Of a DNA stretch of 64,000 bases, positions 47,247-56,907 are shown piece after piece. Below the pieces are notes generated by a model. The model did not search any database. It saw only the letters and a program-made list of their open reading frames with translations, and was not told where the DNA came from. Made by a program: the position numbers and the translations under genes. This DNA is from Lentimicrobium saccharophilum (GTDB lineage: Bacteria; Bacteroidota; Bacteroidia; Bacteroidales; Lentimicrobiaceae). The stretch is from positions 2,201,045-2,265,044 of the forward strand of contig NZ_DF968182.1 of assembly GCF_001192835.1 (NCBI RefSeq), in the 5' to 3' direction. Within the stretch, counting starts at the first letter, position 1. Every line of letters begins with the position of its first letter.

Positions 47247-47669
47247 TTACCTGACCTGAATTTTACTTTGCCGCACCGTATCCCCGCCGGGCAGGGGCAG
47301 ATTATTGATGCTGTCCTTCGCGCGCGTTAATACCAGGATAACCTCATCAAGCATCTTTTCGAAACCGGCCAGATCTTTCTGGTAATAAGCAAGATTTGCC
47401 TTAAACCGGGCAGGCGTAACCTGATGCCATGCATAAAGCGAATCAAATGTCATTGCCGAAAGCTTATTCAGGCTGTCGCGCGATATCTTCCCCTGCTTGT
47501 AGCGAAGCACCGCTTCGGCAACTTCCATATCCGACATCAGCATAACCATTTCCTGCCTGGGAATCAGCGCCTCATCCCCCTCAATTTTTGCATTTTCGCG
47601 GCATGCGTTCAATGCAAAAAGAGAGACAAGCAGGAAGAAACCGGCACCGGTGATCAATGCCTTATTCAC
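47247..47669 (-). CDS. DUF4296-domain lipoprotein
   Basis: A 140-residue lipoprotein (lipobox LNAC, Cys23) with the DUF4296 domain common in Bacteroidota (IPRQEMVMLMSDMEVAEAVLRY, WHQVTPARFKANLAYYQKD). Function is unknown. The gene starts with GTG, and its first base is the last base of the upstream gene's TAG stop (TAGTG), so translation is probably coupled to the OmpH-like gene. This gives a two-gene envelope unit. Confidence 0.82.
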   Translation of the reverse strand: MNKALITGAGFFLLVSLFALNACRENAKIEGDEALIPRQEMVMLMSDMEVAEAVLRYKQGKISRDSLNKLSAMTFDSLYAWHQVTPARFKANLAYYQKDLAGFEKMLDEVILVLTRAKDSINNLPLPGGDTVRQSKIQVR

Positions 47670-48316
47670 TATTTTGAGGCTTTCTCTTTGTACTCGGAAT
47701 TCAGCTGCCTGAGCACTTCAACCGTGATATCCAGCGAATCGTTGGCCGAGAGGATATTGCCACCGCGGGAATGGGAGAAGATGTAATCAAAATTCATTTT
47801 GCGGTTGTACCTCTCGAGGAAGTTGTTCAGGCTATCGATCAGCACGAGGTTCAGTTCAAATTCCTGGCGCGAGAGCTCGGCTGAATATTGTTCACGCAGT
47901 TCATACAGCTTTTGCTGTTCCGCCATCAACTGGGCATAAATCTCCTGGGCCGAGGCTTCGGAAATTGTTTGTTTGCTGACCTGCTCCTGGAAATAGGCCG
48001 CATCCTTTTCGAACGAGCTCTGCTTCCTTTTCAATTCATTTTCAAGGGCAACGGTCTTTGTCTCAAGCGTATTCCGCATCGATTTAACCAAATCATAGTG
48101 GGCCATAATGCTGTCGCTGTTCACATAGGCAACCGTAACACCTCCCTGAGCCGATTTCTGAATCAGCGCCTGATTTGCCGGTTCGCCCTTACCGGGGCCG
48201 AGAACAATAAAGTACAATACAATCAGCCCGGCAAGCATAACCAGATTAACAACCGTAAGCACGATATTCAGTTTACTTTTAGGTGCCGTTTCCCTGATTT
48301 CAGGCATTTGATCCAT
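47669..48316 (-). CDS. Membrane-anchored OmpH/Skp-like coiled-coil protein
   Basis: A 215-residue protein from the ATG at 48316. I chose this start because AGGAGGAAACA lies just before it, an unusually strong Shine-Dalgarno for this genome; another ATG is 15 bases upstream. It has one N-terminal transmembrane helix (about 19-41; LTVVNLVMLAGLIVLYFIVL) and a periplasmic part with VAYVNSDSIMAHYDLV and a long coiled coil (about 85-160), the layout of Skp/OmpH periplasmic chaperones but tethered to the membrane. It probably helps fold outer-membrane proteins. The downstream DUF4296 lipoprotein overlaps its stop by one base. Confidence 0.78.
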   Translation of the reverse strand: MDQMPEIRETAPKSKLNIVLTVVNLVMLAGLIVLYFIVLGPGKGEPANQALIQKSAQGGVTVAYVNSDSIMAHYDLVKSMRNTLETKTVALENELKRKQSSFEKDAAYFQEQVSKQTISEASAQEIYAQLMAEQQKLYELREQYSAELSRQEFELNLVLIDSLNNFLERYNRKMNFDYIFSHSRGGNILSANDSLDITVEVLRQLNSEYKEKASK

Positions 48317-48358
48317 TGTTTCCTCCTGCATAAAAAGTTGAATTTGAAATTTTAGCTG

Positions 48359-48366
48359 CAAATTTA
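48359..48366 (-). promoter_or_regulatory. Promoter -7 box for the OmpH-like/DUF4296 pair
   Basis: TAAATTTG on the minus strand is an exact TAnnTTTG match, 42 bases before the chosen ATG. Confidence 0.55.
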
Positions 48367-48367
48367 G

Positions 48368-48404
48368 CGAAAAAATAAGGCAGCCGTTTAATATTTCGGC
48401 TGCC
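48368..48404 (-). terminator. Rho-independent terminator after recQ
   Basis: A perfect 8-bp stem (GGCAGCCG / CGGCTGCC, 48379-48386 with 48397-48404) is followed on the minus strand by TTATTTTTTC. It separates recQ from the OmpH-like gene. Confidence 0.8.
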
Positions 48405-48430
48405 CTGCATGAATCTGATAACCCGGAGGC

Positions 48431-50626
48431 CTAATTTCCGAGGTCGGACATAAATTTGATCCGCATCAGCCTGATCTCTTCCTCGTTGAACTCGTCCTCT
48501 CCCAGTTCTTCCAGCGCCTTGTCGATGGAATCACTTTCAGCCTCCCGGAAGTAATCGTAGATTTCCTCCTGGTGATAGGGATCGACGTACTCGTTCACGT
48601 AATAGTTCAGGTCGAGCTTGGTACCGGCCGATACAATCCTTTCAACTTCGGTAAGCAATTCACTGATTGACATATTTTTGGCAAAGGCGATATCTTCCAG
48701 CGAGATTTTCCGGTCGATATTCTGAATGATATAAACCTTCAGCCCTGACTTGTTCACCACCGATTTCACCACCATATCCATCGGACGGATGATCTCGTTT
48801 TCCTCTACATAGGTCTTGATCAGGTCGAGGAACGGCTTACCGTATTTCTGGGCCTTTCCGGCGCCAACGCCGGTAATATTCTTCAGTTCCTCGAAGTTGA
48901 TGGGATACTGAATGGCCATATCCTCAAGGGAAGGATCCTGGAAGATCACAAACGGGGGGAGATTTTCCTTGCGTGATATCTCCTTCCGCAGATCTTTAAG
49001 CATGGTAAACAGGTTCTTGTCTGCCGTGCTGGTTTTTGCACCTCCGGCAAAGAAATCCTCCTCATCGGCATTTTCATAGTCATGATCGCGGGTGAGCATG
49101 ATTGAATATGGCTTCTTGAGGAATTTATGCCCTTCGGGCGTAACCTTGAGCAATCCGTAGTTCTCAATATCCTTTGCCAGCAGGCGCTCAATCAGCATCT
49201 GCCTGATCACCGCATTCCAGTACTTTTCGTCGTATTCCGAACCTTTACCAAACACCTCCAGCTGGTTGTGCTTGAATGATTTGTTATTGGCCGAAGGCTT
49301 CCCGGTGATTACGCCGATCACATGCTTGGCCTTGAACAGCTGTTTGAGGGCGAGCACGGTTTCGAGTACCAGTTCTACCGCATCTTTACCCTCGAATTTG
49401 GTTTTCGGGTGGAGACAGTTGTCGCAGCTTCCGCAGTTATCTTCGGGATAAATCTCGCCGAAATAATGGAGCAACTGCTTGCGCCGGCATACCGACGACT
49501 CGGCATAGGCAACGGTTTCGAGCAGCAACTGGCTGGCAATTTCCTGTTCGGCTACCGATTTGTTCTTATTGAATTTCTCCAGTTTCTGGATATCGTCATA
49601 ACTGTAGAAGGCGATGCAATTCCCTTCACCGTCATCGCGCCCCGAGCGGCCGGTTTCCTGGTAATACCCCTCGAGGCTCTTGGGCATATCGTGATGGATC
49701 ACGTAGCGTACATCCGGCTTGTCAATCCCCATACCGAAGGCAATGGTCGCCACAATCACGTCGATCTCCTCCATCAGGAACTTATCCTGATTGGTGACGC
49801 GGGTGGCCGAATCAAGACCGGCATGGTAAGGTAGGGCCTTGATCCCGTTTACCTGAAGCGTTTCGGCAAGTTCTTCGACCTTTTTGCGGCTCAGGCAATA
49901 TACGATCCCCGATTTCCCCGGCTGCGACTTGATATATTTGATGATATCCTTAATCGGCTCTTCCCCTTTCGGCCTTACCTCATAATAAAGATTCGGGCGG
50001 TTGAAGGAGGAGATAAACAGGGAGGCATCCTGCATATTCAGGTTTTTCTGGATATCCTGCTGAACCTTGGGCGTTGCCGTGGCCGTGAGCGCGATAATCG
50101 GCACCTTTTTACCGATGGCTTCAATAATGGGGCGCAGTCTCCGGTATTCAGGCCTGAAATCGTGCCCCCACTCCGAAATACAATGCGCTTCGTCTATGGC
50201 AAAGAATGATATATCGATTTCCTGAAGAAACTGAACGTTTTCGTCTTTGGTGAGAGACTCGGGGGCTACATAAAGCAGTTTGGTCTTCCCGTTTTTCAGA
50301 TCTTTTCTTACCTCCGCGATTTCAGCCTTGCTCAGCGATGAATTCAGGAAATGGGCAATCCCCTGTTCGGCCCCGAAATTACGGATGGCATCCACCTGAT
50401 TCTTCATCAGTGCAATAAGCGGGGATATGATGATAGCGGTACTCGGACTGATCAGGGCCGGTAACTGGTAACACATGGATTTGCCACCACCGGTCGGCAT
50501 AATCACAAAAGTGTCCCGGCCCTGAAGCAGGTTGTTTATAATCGCCTCCTGATTCCCTTTAAAGGAATCAAAACCGAATATCTTCTTTAGTAATTCATTA
50601 AGCGAATAGTTATTCACTTTCTTCAT
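48431..50626 (-). CDS. recQ: ATP-dependent DNA helicase RecQ
   Basis: RecQ unwinds DNA 3' to 5' in recombination and replication-fork repair. The 731-residue protein has the Walker A PTGGGKS (44-50), the DEAH box (AIDEAHCISEWGHDFRPEY), the helicase C domain (GRSGRDDGEGN), the zinc-binding RQC region with CRRKQLLHYFGE and CGSCDNC, and an HRDC domain (about 515-600). A C-terminal helical extension makes it longer than the roughly 610 residues of E. coli RecQ, a length often seen in Bacteroidota. It has its own promoter and terminator. Confidence 0.96.
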   Translation of the reverse strand: MKKVNNYSLNELLKKIFGFDSFKGNQEAIINNLLQGRDTFVIMPTGGGKSMCYQLPALISPSTAIIISPLIALMKNQVDAIRNFGAEQGIAHFLNSSLSKAEIAEVRKDLKNGKTKLLYVAPESLTKDENVQFLQEIDISFFAIDEAHCISEWGHDFRPEYRRLRPIIEAIGKKVPIIALTATATPKVQQDIQKNLNMQDASLFISSFNRPNLYYEVRPKGEEPIKDIIKYIKSQPGKSGIVYCLSRKKVEELAETLQVNGIKALPYHAGLDSATRVTNQDKFLMEEIDVIVATIAFGMGIDKPDVRYVIHHDMPKSLEGYYQETGRSGRDDGEGNCIAFYSYDDIQKLEKFNKNKSVAEQEIASQLLLETVAYAESSVCRRKQLLHYFGEIYPEDNCGSCDNCLHPKTKFEGKDAVELVLETVLALKQLFKAKHVIGVITGKPSANNKSFKHNQLEVFGKGSEYDEKYWNAVIRQMLIERLLAKDIENYGLLKVTPEGHKFLKKPYSIMLTRDHDYENADEEDFFAGGAKTSTADKNLFTMLKDLRKEISRKENLPPFVIFQDPSLEDMAIQYPINFEELKNITGVGAGKAQKYGKPFLDLIKTYVEENEIIRPMDMVVKSVVNKSGLKVYIIQNIDRKISLEDIAFAKNMSISELLTEVERIVSAGTKLDLNYYVNEYVDPYHQEEIYDYFREAESDSIDKALEELGEDEFNEEEIRLMRIKFMSDLGN

Positions 50627-50687
50627 TGCAGCTATTTTTTTGTCTCAGATCAGTTGCTGTAATCTGATTATAGTTTATCAATTAAAA

Positions 50688-50718
50688 CAAATGTAATCAT
50701 TAAGTAGGGAAAAGTCAA
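50688..50718 (-). promoter_or_regulatory. recQ promoter (-33 TTG, -7 TACATTTG)
   Basis: TTG (complement of 50716-50718), a 20-base spacer and an exact TAnnTTTG box (50688-50695) form a strong Bacteroidota-type promoter. The leader is about 55 bases. Confidence 0.7.
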
Positions 50719-51318
50719 AAAAAATCCTTCCACGGTATCATTTTTCTAAGCACGGCAATTTGTCTTTTCTAAAACGATTTTTCATCCAATGACTTTTCAA
50801 TACAAAACAATTCAATCCTTATAGCCTGGAACAGTTTATTAACCTGAAAATCCGGCCAAATACAGTACTTCCGGCCCTGACCGGAGAGCTGTATTCCCCC
50901 GAAATTTAATATTCCCGGCAGCTTCCCAAACCTGCGGATCCCCGGAGGGACGACCATCCTGATGCTGCAACCCGCACATCCCGGCCGGGCTCAATCATCA
51001 TTTACCTCAGATTTAAAGGCGTGCAAATTTCTAAAAAATATCATTCATTCAGCAACTTTCTTAAAGTCTGTTTTTTGCAGGTCAGATTTCCGCCGCTTCC
51101 GGCTGCTCTTTCCAGTGAAAATAATCATAACCAAACCGGCAGGGACGAAATACAAGCCATGAGGAGGGACAGCCCGCCCCGGCACAGGCGGTGCCGGCAG
51201 CAGCCTATGCCTGTATCTATTGATCCGGATATCCCTTAATAATTAATAGTTCAGTCCTGACAGGCCTGCTGTTGTTTAATTCGGGCCCAAAGGTGCTGTC
51301 AGCCTTGCCTGAATGTTG
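50719..51318. other. Gene-free stretch between recQ and kdsD
   Basis: About 600 bases with no convincing gene or RNA element. The middle part is GC-richer (50.85-51.0 kb), with no dominant hairpin. It lies between divergent promoters. Confidence 0.45.
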
Positions 51319-51326
51319 TATATTTG
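51319..51326 (+). promoter_or_regulatory. kdsD promoter -7 box
   Basis: TATATTTG is an exact TAnnTTTG match, 33 bases before the proposed TTG start at 51359. Confidence 0.6.
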
Positions 51327-51358
51327 TACGCCATTATTATGTACAAATCCCCCTCCCA

Positions 51359-52324
51359 TTGAAGACAGCAGATCAGATCAGGCAGATTGCATTCCGGACC
51401 ATTGCTGAAGAAGCGTCAGCCATCAGCCAGCTCGGCAATTATCTTACAGATGATTTTATCCGCAGTGTTGAATTAATCCTTGCCTGCACAGGCAGGGTCA
51501 TCGTTACCGGGATCGGTAAGAGCGCCAACATCGGCGCCAAACTGGTAAGCACTTTCAACAGCACGGGAACGCCGGCCAGCTTTATGCACGCGGCGGATGC
51601 CATCCACGGCGACCTGGGCATGATCAGGGCCGGAGATGTTATTATCTGCCTTTCGAAAAGCGGCGACACCCCCGAAATAAAGGTGCTGATCCCCTTGCTG
51701 AAGCTGATGGGCAACAAGCTGATTGCCATAGTGGGCAACACGGAATCCTACCTGGCCGGAAATGCGGATCTGGTAATCAACTCGACGGTCAACCGCGAAG
51801 CTTGCCCGAATAACCTGGCACCTACCGCCAGCACAACCGCCCAGCTGGTGATGGGCGACGCCCTGGCCGTAGCATTGCTGGAATGCCGGGGATTTACCCG
51901 TCAGGATTTTGCCCGGTATCATCCCGGCGGTGCACTGGGCAAAAGACTCTACCTCAGGGTTGCAGACCTCTACAAATACAATGAAAAGCCGGAGGTTCAG
52001 GCAGACGACAATATGCGCGCCGTGCTGCTCGAAATCTCTTCGAAACGCCTGGGCGCCACCGCCGTCCTCAACGGATCAAAACTTGCCGGCATCATCACGG
52101 ATGGGGACATCCGGCGCATGCTCCACCGCGAAACCCCGGTCGAAAACCTTAAAGCAGCCGACATTATGACCCGCGACCCGCTGACCGTCGATGCGGAAAT
52201 CCTGGTCGCCGACGCCCTCGACATCATGAGGAAAAACAATATCACCCAGATGCTTGTTATGGAAAACAACGAATATGCCGGCGTTATTCATCTGCATGAC
52301 ATCCTGAAAGAAGGAATCATCTGA
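51359..52324 (+). CDS. kdsD: D-arabinose 5-phosphate isomerase (KpsF/GutQ family)
   Basis: The enzyme converts ribulose 5-phosphate to arabinose 5-phosphate, the first step of Kdo and hence LPS-core synthesis. It has an N-terminal SIS domain (VTGIGKSANIGAKL, SKSGDTPE, PTASTTAQLVMGDALAVALL) and two C-terminal CBS domains (about 205-320). I propose TTG at 51359 (321 residues, close to the 328 of E. coli KdsD). The frame is open upstream to 51272, but the -7 box lies within that part, and the first ATG after the promoter (51339) is out of frame. It opens a rightward run ending with lptB. Confidence 0.92.
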   Translation: MKTADQIRQIAFRTIAEEASAISQLGNYLTDDFIRSVELILACTGRVIVTGIGKSANIGAKLVSTFNSTGTPASFMHAADAIHGDLGMIRAGDVIICLSKSGDTPEIKVLIPLLKLMGNKLIAIVGNTESYLAGNADLVINSTVNREACPNNLAPTASTTAQLVMGDALAVALLECRGFTRQDFARYHPGGALGKRLYLRVADLYKYNEKPEVQADDNMRAVLLEISSKRLGATAVLNGSKLAGIITDGDIRRMLHRETPVENLKAADIMTRDPLTVDAEILVADALDIMRKNNITQMLVMENNEYAGVIHLHDILKEGII

Positions 52325-52356
52325 CTCCGGAGTCCCCCTAAACACAGAAAACAACC

Positions 52357-52701
52357 ATGGGAACAAAACCTGAAGCGTTTAACAGCTACCGCGAAAAAAT
52401 GAATGAACGCCTCCTGGGCGCTGAAAACAATAAAGTGATCAAGCGGATTTTCAACGTGGATACCAATGCCTACCTCGAGGGACAGCTGCCGGTAAAAACA
52501 AAGGAAATGCTCGGCCTCGTCGCTTCCATGGTGCTCCGCTGCGACGATTGCATCAGGTATCACCTGATTAAATGCCATGAAAACGGAATGACCGAAGCGG
52601 AACTGATGGAAGTGATGGGAATAGCCAACCTGGTCGGCGGAACCATCGTGATTCCCCATACCCGGCGTGCAGTTGAATTCTGGGATGAACTCAACGCCTG
52701 A
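52357..52701 (+). CDS. AhpD-like carboxymuconolactone decarboxylase-family protein
   Basis: A 114-residue all-helical protein with the AhpD-type redox motif Cys62-x2-Cys65 followed by His69 (RCDDCIRYH). Members act as alkylhydroperoxidase-like thiol reductases or related decarboxylases. It lacks the long form of true gamma-carboxymuconolactone decarboxylase. It lies 32 bp after kdsD and 38 bp before a DUF5686 gene, so it is probably in the same transcript, but its relation to envelope synthesis is unknown. Confidence 0.87.
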   Translation: MGTKPEAFNSYREKMNERLLGAENNKVIKRIFNVDTNAYLEGQLPVKTKEMLGLVASMVLRCDDCIRYHLIKCHENGMTEAELMEVMGIANLVGGTIVIPHTRRAVEFWDELNA

Positions 52702-52739
52702 AATGCAATGGCTGCCTTTTCTATCAGACATTGAAAACG

Positions 52740-55259
52740 ATGATGCTTCCGCAATTTCAATCAGGATTTTCCGGAATAAAATCCGGTCTCTTCGCGCCCC
52801 TGATCGCACTCATCATCTTGTTTGCCGGCACGCATGAGGTGAAGGCACAGATTACCAAGATCAGGGGAAAGGTAACCGATGCCGTTACCGGAGAAGGCCT
52901 GCCATTCGTCAACGTCTATTTCAAAGGGACAACCACCGGCTCTACCACCGATGAACAGGGATATTATGCGATAGAAACAAGACACGCCGCCGATTCGCTG
53001 GCAGCATCCTCGGTCGGATACCTTACCAGGGTAAAACCGGTTATCCGCAACCGGTTTCAGGAGATTAACTTTAATCTGCAGCCTGACCAGATCAGCCTGT
53101 CGGAGGTTGTGATCAAAGCCGGCGAAAACCCGGCCGAAATCCTGCTGCGCAAGGTCATAGAAAACAAACCGCTCAACGACAGGGAAAACCTTGAATATTA
53201 CCAGTTTGAAGCATACACAAAAATAGGTTTTGACGCCAACAACCTGTCCGAAAAGTTTATGAACCGGAAGATATTAAAGCCTTTCGCCTTCATTTTTGAT
53301 TATATTGACACCTCTTCTTATACCGGCAAAGCTTACCTGCCTGTGTTTCTTTCCGAATCGCTTTCTGATGTCTATTACAGAAACACGCCGCGAACCCGGC
53401 GGGAAGTGATTAAAGCCTCGCGCGTATCGGGCATCGATAATGCCAGCATTTCGCAACTGCTGGGCGATATGATTCAGCAGGTTAACATTTATGACAACTA
53501 CATTACCCTGTTTCAGAAAAATTTCGTCAGTCCGCTGGCAGGAACGGCCTTGTTTTCTTACAGGTATTATCTGGTTGACAGTGCATACGTTGACGGGCAC
53601 TGGTGCTACAAAATGGCTTTTAAGCCCAGACGGAAACAGGAATTTACCTTTCATGGCGACATCTGGATCCACGACAGCACCTTTGCGGTGAAACAATTTG
53701 AAATGCACATCGCCGGAGATGCAAACATCAATTTCATCAACGACCTGGTGCTGTTCCAGGAATTTGAGCTGGTTTCCGGCCGGCACTGGATGCTGGCAAA
53801 AGACAAACTGCTGGTGGATTTTAACATCACCCAAAGGGATTCGGCCCGCAACATCGGCTTTTTCGGATCGAAAACAAGCTCGTACCGCGGCTTTGTCATA
53901 AACCAGCCAAGGGAAAAGGCGTTCTACAACACCCCCACCACCACCATGGTCGACGAGGCCGCAGGCATCAAAGACGATGCCTTCTGGGCTGATGCCCGCC
54001 ACGAAGCGCTTACCCGGCGGGAGGATATGGTTTATCAGATGGTGGATACCCTGCGCTCGCTTCCTGTTTTTAAAACCTGGGTCGACATCGTGCAGATGGT
54101 AACCACCGGCTATTACGTTCACGGGAATATGGAATGGGGACCGTACATGTCAACCTACAGCTTCAATCAGCTTGAGGGCCACCGCTTCAGGCTCAGCGGC
54201 AGGACCAGCAACCACTTCAGCACAAAGCTGATGCTGGAGGGCTATACAGCTTACGGATTGGCAGATCAGCAAATCAAGTACAGCGGGGGATTTACCTATA
54301 TGATTGGTAAAAATCCCCGGCGCGTAGTGAGCGGTGCCGTCAAATACGATGTGGAACAGCTCGGGCAGAGCCAGAATGCTTTCCGTGAAGATTTCCTGCT
54401 GGCGTCCCTGTTCAGAAGGAACCCGGCGGACAAACTTTCAATGGTTCATCAGTATAAGGGATATTACGAGCACGAATGGTTTACCGGATTGTCCAATACT
54501 TTTTCGTTCACCCAGCGCAGCCTGTGGAGTTCGGGGCGCGTACCCTTCAGTATTCACTGCGACAACGGCGACTGCCTCAAACACACGGACGTAATCAGAA
54601 CATCCGAGTTCAGCATCAATACCCGCTTTGCCATGCATGAGAAAGTGGTAATGGGCGAGTTCGAACGTGTCAGCCTCGGCGGGAAATATCCTGTTCTTGA
54701 AATCAATTACACCTATGGCATCCCCGGCCTTTTCAGCGGAGATTTCGAATACCACCGGCTTCAGCTTTCCCTGCGTCACTGGTTCAATATTCTTTCATGG
54801 GGCTGGTCGAAATACAATATTGAGGCAGGAAAAATCTGGGGGAAAGTCCCCTATCCCCTGCTGAAAATACATCCGGGGAACGAGACTTATGTTTACGACG
54901 AGTCGGCGTTTAACCTGATGAATTATTATGAATTCATCAGCGACCAGTATATCAGCTTCTATTACACCCACCATTTTGTCGGTGCATTTTTCAATAAAAT
55001 CCCTGTATTCCGTAAACTCAAATGGCGCGAGGTTGCCCAGGTTAAAGGGGTGATCGGCAATGTTACCAAAGAAAATCTTGCTTTCTCAGCCCTGCCGGCG
55101 GGGACCTACACCACCTGGAAACCTTATGTCGAGGCCGGCCTGGGCATCGAAAATATCTTTCGCATTTTCAGGGTGGATGCCGTGTGGAGACTTAGTTATT
55201 ATGACCATACCGATATCAACAAGTTCGGCGTTATGGTATCCATGCAGTTTGATTTCTGA
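52740..55259 (+). CDS. DUF5686 protein with CarboxypepD_reg-like domain
   Basis: An 839-residue exported protein. The start is one of two adjacent ATGs (52740/52743); an upstream TTG at 52731 is less likely. A signal segment (ending EVKAQ) is followed by a CarboxypepD_reg-like beta-sandwich (about 40-120; [21 protein letters not shown]) and the DUF5686 region (about 130-839), rich in amphipathic aromatic strands that fit an outer-membrane barrel and ending VMVSMQFDF with a C-terminal aromatic. No Ton box or plug is evident. Function is unknown; the neighbours kdsD and lptB suggest an outer-membrane role. Confidence 0.87.
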   Translation: MMLPQFQSGFSGIKSGLFAPLIALIILFAGTHEVKAQITKIRGKVTDAVTGEGLPFVNVYFKGTTTGSTTDEQGYYAIETRHAADSLAASSVGYLTRVKPVIRNRFQEINFNLQPDQISLSEVVIKAGENPAEILLRKVIENKPLNDRENLEYYQFEAYTKIGFDANNLSEKFMNRKILKPFAFIFDYIDTSSYTGKAYLPVFLSESLSDVYYRNTPRTRREVIKASRVSGIDNASISQLLGDMIQQVNIYDNYITLFQKNFVSPLAGTALFSYRYYLVDSAYVDGHWCYKMAFKPRRKQEFTFHGDIWIHDSTFAVKQFEMHIAGDANINFINDLVLFQEFELVSGRHWMLAKDKLLVDFNITQRDSARNIGFFGSKTSSYRGFVINQPREKAFYNTPTTTMVDEAAGIKDDAFWADARHEALTRREDMVYQMVDTLRSLPVFKTWVDIVQMVTTGYYVHGNMEWGPYMSTYSFNQLEGHRFRLSGRTSNHFSTKLMLEGYTAYGLADQQIKYSGGFTYMIGKNPRRVVSGAVKYDVEQLGQSQNAFREDFLLASLFRRNPADKLSMVHQYKGYYEHEWFTGLSNTFSFTQRSLWSSGRVPFSIHCDNGDCLKHTDVIRTSEFSINTRFAMHEKVVMGEFERVSLGGKYPVLEINYTYGIPGLFSGDFEYHRLQLSLRHWFNILSWGWSKYNIEAGKIWGKVPYPLLKIHPGNETYVYDESAFNLMNYYEFISDQYISFYYTHHFVGAFFNKIPVFRKLKWREVAQVKGVIGNVTKENLAFSALPAGTYTTWKPYVEAGLGIENIFRIFRVDAVWRLSYYDHTDINKFGVMVSMQFDF

Positions 55260-55294
55260 AATTACCTACTTTTGACGCACCATTTCATTTCCCT

Positions 55295-56020
55295 ATGATC
55301 CTGAGAACCGAAAACCTGGTAAAAAAATACCGCAGCAGAACTGTCGTCAACAATGTATCCGTGGAGGTAAGGCAGGGTGAGATTGTCGGGCTGCTCGGGC
55401 CCAACGGCGCGGGAAAAACCACATCCTTTTACATGATCGTGGGCCTGATCAAACCATTTTCGGGGAGAGTGTTTCTGGAGGACACTGAAATCACCGATAT
55501 GCCCATGTATAAGCGCGCGCAACTGGGCATCGGGTACCTTGCACAGGAAGCTTCTGTTTTCAGGCATCTGAGTGTTGAAGACAACATTGCCGCCGTGCTC
55601 GAATTCACCTCACTGAGTAAATCCGAACAGAAAGAAAGGCTGGAATCCCTGATCTCGGAATTCGGGCTGAACCATGTAAGGAAAAGCCGCGGCATACAGC
55701 TTTCGGGTGGGGAACGCCGCCGCACCGAAATCGCACGCGCCCTGGCCGTAGACCCCAGGTTTATCCTGCTCGATGAACCCTTTGCCGGCGTTGATCCCAT
55801 CGCGGTGGAAGACATTCAGCATATCGTTTCGAAACTCAGGGAGAAAAACATCGGCATACTGATTACCGATCATAATGTGCACGAGACCCTCTCCATTACC
55901 GACCGGGCGTACCTGCTGTTCGAAGGTTCGGTGCTGAAATCGGGCTCGGCCGAAGAGCTGGCAGCCGACGAGCAGGTCAGGAATGTATATCTCGGAAAGA
56001 ATTTCGAATTAAGAAGGTAA
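55295..56020 (+). CDS. lptB: LPS export ABC transporter ATP-binding protein
   Basis: LptB is the cytosolic ATPase that powers extraction of LPS from the inner membrane with LptFG. The 241-residue protein has Walker A GPNGAGKT (35-42), the Q-loop ([20 protein letters not shown]), the ABC signature LSGGERRR and Walker [13 protein letters not shown], followed by the H-loop ITDHNV. The [13 protein letters not shown] and [10 protein letters not shown] segments are typical of LptB rather than other ABC ATPases. It is the last gene of the kdsD run; LptF/G and LptA are not in the window. Confidence 0.95.
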   Translation: MILRTENLVKKYRSRTVVNNVSVEVRQGEIVGLLGPNGAGKTTSFYMIVGLIKPFSGRVFLEDTEITDMPMYKRAQLGIGYLAQEASVFRHLSVEDNIAAVLEFTSLSKSEQKERLESLISEFGLNHVRKSRGIQLSGGERRRTEIARALAVDPRFILLDEPFAGVDPIAVEDIQHIVSKLREKNIGILITDHNVHETLSITDRAYLLFEGSVLKSGSAEELAADEQVRNVYLGKNFELRR

Positions 56021-56154
56021 AGTGGCCTTATCAGGCCCGAGTTTTGTTATACGTTTTTAAATGCCGGAAATTGCATTCCGGCTTAGCGCCGGAAAGCTGC
56101 CACTGAAACACGAAAGCATAAAATCCCTCAGAAAAGGCCTGTCATTAAACCATT

Positions 56155-56874
56155 CGACCCCGGAGGGGGCATAAACTTCAATCCAAAACAAGATCGTGAC
56201 TGCGGAGGAGCCACATGTCTATAGAAAATGACAATAACAGGTAATTGCGGCCCCGGAGGGGTCGAATGAATCCCTGACATTGAAATTCCTAATGGAATAA
56301 GGAAATCTTCATGCTTTTGTGCCTCTGATAGCATCTGGTACTTAGGGGATCACAAAACCGTCTGAAATTATTCTCCATAAACATACGACCCCGCTGGGGT
56401 CGGAAATTCTATTTGCATTGCCCATTCTATAAACATATGACCCCGCTGGGGTCATAAATCCTTAATCCGAACCAAAATCCTGACTCCGGAGGAGTCACAT
56501 GTCTATAGAAAATGACAATAACAGGTAATTGCGGCCCTGGAGGGGTCGAATAAATCCCTGACATTGAAATTCCTAATGGAATAAGGGAATCTTTATGCTT
56601 TTGTACCACTGTTAACATCTGACAATATGGGAATCTCAAAATCGTCTGAAATTATTCTCCATAAACATTCGACCCCGCCGGGGTCGGAAATTCTCTTGTT
56701 ACCTTCCTTTCTATACACATATGACCCCGCTGGGGTCATAAATCCTTAATCCGAACCAAGAACCTTACTCCGGGGAATCGCATAGTTATAGAAAAGAACC
56801 ATCATTGAACCATTCGACCCCGCCGGGGTCATAAACCTCAACCCGAAATAAGATCCTGACTCCGGAGGAGTCAT
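56155..56874. repeat. Helically phased palindrome array
   Basis: About twelve short palindromes, centred near 56162, 56205, 56257, 56394, 56446, 56489, 56541, 56678, 56730, 56772 (degenerate), 56823 and 56865. Two core types occur: TGACTCCGGAGGAGTCA and CGACCCCGCTGGGGTCG (or CCGCCGG, CCGGAGG centres). Centre spacings are 42-43, 51-52 and 137 bp. Units at 56197-56480 and 56481-56764 are near-identical 284-bp tandem copies, sharing CATGTCTATAGAAAATGA and TTCCTAATGGAATAAGG. The array lies between the convergent 3' ends of lptB and a serine hydrolase gene. No protein-coding signal is convincing; function is unknown. Confidence 0.85.
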
Positions 56875-56907
56875 ATGTCTATAGAAAAAATAAGCAATGA
56901 ATCCCGC

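Noticed and set aside
53274..54122. 282-residue frame opposite the DUF5686 gene
   Set aside because: The plus-strand protein is a clear family member with a signal segment, and the antisense frame has no recognisable features.
56128..56639. Two minus-strand frames of 68 and 70 residues
   Set aside because: They run through the palindrome array and share the same peptide text because of the duplication (FYRHVAPP, FYRHVTPP). No ribosome-binding site or signal supports them; they look like repeat artefacts.
56155..56874. CRISPR array in the palindrome region
   Set aside because: Repeat units are only 15-19 bp, their cores vary in two classes, spacers repeat with the 284-bp block instead of being unique, and no cas gene is nearby.
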